Source: Bondarzewia mesenterica
Taxonomy: Eukaryota; Basidiomycota; Agaricomycetes; Russulales; Bondarzewiaceae
Length of the DNA stretch: 11,198 nt
Assembly: GCA_004802705.1 (NCBI GenBank)
Contig: SGPL01000810.1
Location: forward strand, 1 to 11,198
Reading direction: 5' to 3'
Positions 9,762 to 11,198 of this stretch are shown here, piece after piece. Both the position numbers and the translations under genes were made by a program. Under the pieces are notes generated by a model. The model saw nothing but the letters and a program-made list of their open reading frames with translations, was not told the DNA's origin and ran no database searches. Position 1 is the stretch's first letter. Each line of letters starts with the position of its first letter.

Positions 9762-9838
9762 TTTATTTTTATTTTTATTTTTTATTTTTATAACTTTCGA
9801 TATCCTTCCTTTCCTTCTTCCTTTCCTTTCCTTCCTTC
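9762..9838. repeat. T-rich (ATTTTT)n-like tract followed by a CCTT-type polypyrimidine tract
   Basis: From 9762 to about 9792 the plus strand is imperfect repeats of ATTTTT; from about 9804 to 9838 it is imperfect CCTT/CTTTC repeats. It is a simple low-complexity region with no coding content. Confidence 0.8.
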
Positions 9839-10209
9839 GAATTTGGCCGATGTGCACGTAAAAAGTTCACTTTGCAGATCTGAGCTTGAGACGGCGTGCG
9901 CGAGCTCGAGTACTTATCGACACAAGCGACTTGCGCACGAATGCGATTGCATATGAAATGGACATGTGTACGCGGGGATGGGATGTGTGAGAATGACGAT
10001 GATGATGAAGGAGAAGAGGGTTTGCAGGTAGGGTCAGATGGGCAGATGCGTACATACATGGGTAGTTAGTTATGTACGCGATACGTCGAACAAGCGGTGT
10101 TGGATGACCTTCGTGAGCGCGTACGTACGTGGGGTCGAGCGCGGATGGAGCAACTGCGTGATTCCTAGAAGTCGAGAACCGGGGACCGAGGACCGGAACG
10201 CACACACAA

Positions 10210-10225
10210 AAGAGAGAGAGAGAGA
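10210..10225. repeat. (AG)n microsatellite
   Basis: About eight AG units, directly preceded by a short (CA)n run at 10200-10208. Confidence 0.85.
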
Positions 10226-10548
10226 AGGGGGTGCAGGCATGACGAAAACGCCTCGACGAAAGATGTGTATGTCGACGACGATCGACGCTATGGAGTTGTG
10301 GATTGGATGGATTTCGTTACGTTATTCGTAAAAAGCCAGTAAAAAAAAAAACCACGAATCACAACTCGAATTGGCTCTTTGAAGACGCCAAACCTCGAGT
10401 GACCAAGAACCAAAACCAAAAAAAAAAATGACGATATACGATAGGCAATACACGATACGCGATACGCGAGCACGAATACAGGGTGGAATACACTACGAGT
10501 AAGATGGATACTGGACACAATTGCAGGTGGGGACGCGACACGACAACG

Positions 10549-10567
10549 GAGAGAGAGAGAGAGAGAG
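10549..10567. repeat. (GA)n microsatellite
   Basis: About nine GA units followed by GCGATA. The same (GA)n-GCGATA ending recurs at 10750-10767, which suggests related copies or a shared slippage origin. Confidence 0.85.
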
Positions 10568-10738
10568 CGATACACGAAGGAGACGGTTGGAGATACAGTG
10601 ATGGTGATAGAGACAGAGGAAAGAGATGACGCAGGAAAAAGAAACAAGTGACAGATGGATGGGGTGGGGTAGAGTTGGATGGGGTACACGAGGAAAGCAA
10701 GTCGTCGTACGTCGTCATACGTGTCGTCGGTCGTCGTG

Positions 10739-10762
10739 AAAAAAAAAAAGAGAGAGAGAGAG
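10739..10762. repeat. A-run plus (GA)n microsatellite
   Basis: Eleven A followed by about six GA units and then GCGATA, matching the end of the copy at 10549-10573. Confidence 0.8.
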
Positions 10763-10886
10763 CGATAGATGCGCAAAAAACGAAACGAGCAGGAAAAATC
10801 AAGAAAGGGACACCGGGGAGGGACGGCGACTCGACCCAGGGGCGGGGCTATGCCATCCCCCGCGCGCAAGGAGAGAAGAAGAAACT

Positions 10887-11198
10887 TCAATAGTCGTCGA
10901 CGCAATAATCCTTGTGCACGCGCATGTGCTGGCCGAGGTTATCGTGCCTGCTAAACTCCTTGCCACACCCCGACACCGGACACTTGTGCGCTACACCACC
11001 CAAACCAAAAAAGCGCATCAGCTACGACGTCCCGACACAACCGAGCAAAAAAAGACGCACGCTTCTCGTTCGTGTGGATCGACCTCACGTGCCGCTTCAG
11101 ATGCTCCCCCCTCGCAAAACACTTGCCGACACCCGACGACGTTGCACATGTACGTCCGCACGTTCTTCTGCACCCCGTCCTGCACCACAAACACCGGC
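10887..11198 (-). CDS. C2H2 zinc-finger protein (Msn2/4-type), C-terminal end, apparent frameshift
   Basis: A probable DNA-binding transcription factor; only the C-terminal part is inside. Exons on the minus strand are 11061-11198 (partial) and 10887-10990. The 70-nt intron (10991-11060) has donor GTGCGT and acceptor GTGTAG; the stop is TGA at 10887-10889. Finger 1 has the elements YMCNVVGC and then GKCFARGEHLKRHVRSIH, a CX4C-X12-HX4H pattern. The linker reads TNEKP. Finger 2 is HKCPVSGCGKEFSRHDNLGQH plus MRVH (CX4C-X12-HX3H). The protein ends shortly after, in DYCVDDY. Tandem C-terminal fingers with EHLKRH and SRHDNLGQH are typical of the Msn2/Msn4-like stress-factor group, which binds CCCCT-type elements in yeast; the target here is unknown. 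One extra base near 11128 shifts the frame between the second Cys and the rest of finger 1. This is either a sequencing error or a real lesion. Confidence 0.85.

Larger units (their letters stand above)
9839..10886. other. Low-complexity 3' flank of the zinc-finger gene, no gene seen
   Basis: About 1 kb downstream of the zinc-finger stop. It contains (GA)n runs, A-runs at about 10340-10351, 10418-10427 and 10739-10749, imperfect GATACGC repeats (about 10430-10465) and GTCGT repeats (about 10698-10738). A 205-codon minus-strand frame here (10288-10905) is mainly Ser/Leu/Phe/Arg from these repeats and has no domain. Confidence 0.5.

Noticed and set aside
9762..9838. Possible transposon end or poly(A) tail of a retroelement
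   Set aside because: The tract is simple repeats of two kinds with no target-site duplication, reverse transcriptase or terminal repeat nearby.
10288..10905. 205-codon minus-strand ORF
   Set aside because: Its composition is dictated by GA, GTCGT and A-run repeats; there is no domain, and its 5' end overlaps the end of the zinc-finger exon in another frame.
1..11198. Repeat-induced point mutation as the cause of the odd donors
   Set aside because: RIP changes C to T, which is opposite to GT becoming GC, and the genes are otherwise intact.

Overview
The window looks like nuclear DNA of a filamentous fungus, most likely a basidiomycete. The genes are broken by many short introns (about 43-110 nt) with GTRNGY-type donors and CTRAY-type branch sites. 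The recognisable proteins are eukaryotic: a DNMT1-type DNA methyltransferase, a mitochondrial biotin carboxylase and a C2H2 regulator. No bacterial operon structure, rRNA, tRNA, CRISPR or complete mobile element was found. The species call is inference.

Layout. (1) 1-2200, plus strand: 3' part of a DNA (cytosine-5) methyltransferase with the whole catalytic domain, rebuilt as 10 exons (568 codons plus stop). (2) 2350-5576, minus strand: a complete 3-methylcrotonyl-CoA carboxylase alpha (biotinylated) subunit, rebuilt as 14 exons and 803 aa with a mitochondrial-type leader. It is convergent with gene 1, with 149 bp between the stops. (3) 6058-6617, minus strand: a complete cytosolic-type thioredoxin, 4 exons, 105 aa, with a clear TATA box upstream. 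(4) 6708-7510: a stretch that reads like spliced coding sequence, but with competing models on the two strands and no recognised family. (5) 7511-10886: about 3.4 kb with no gene I can defend. It holds pyrimidine-rich tracts, T-rich and CCTT-type tracts, and several (GA)n microsatellites. (6) 10887-11198, minus strand: 3' end of a two-finger C2H2 zinc-finger protein of the Msn2/4 type, with an apparent one-base frameshift in the first finger.

The genes do not form a pathway. MCC alpha works in mitochondrial leucine catabolism, thioredoxin in redox control, and the methyltransferase in DNA methylation; they appear to be ordinary neighbours. I do not see a new multi-gene system. The most notable points are three GC-AG introns in the methyltransferase gene, an intron that splits its catalytic cysteine codon, 14-nt and 23-nt micro-exons in the MCC gene, the likely frameshift in the zinc-finger gene, and the unresolved locus at 6.7-7.5 kb.
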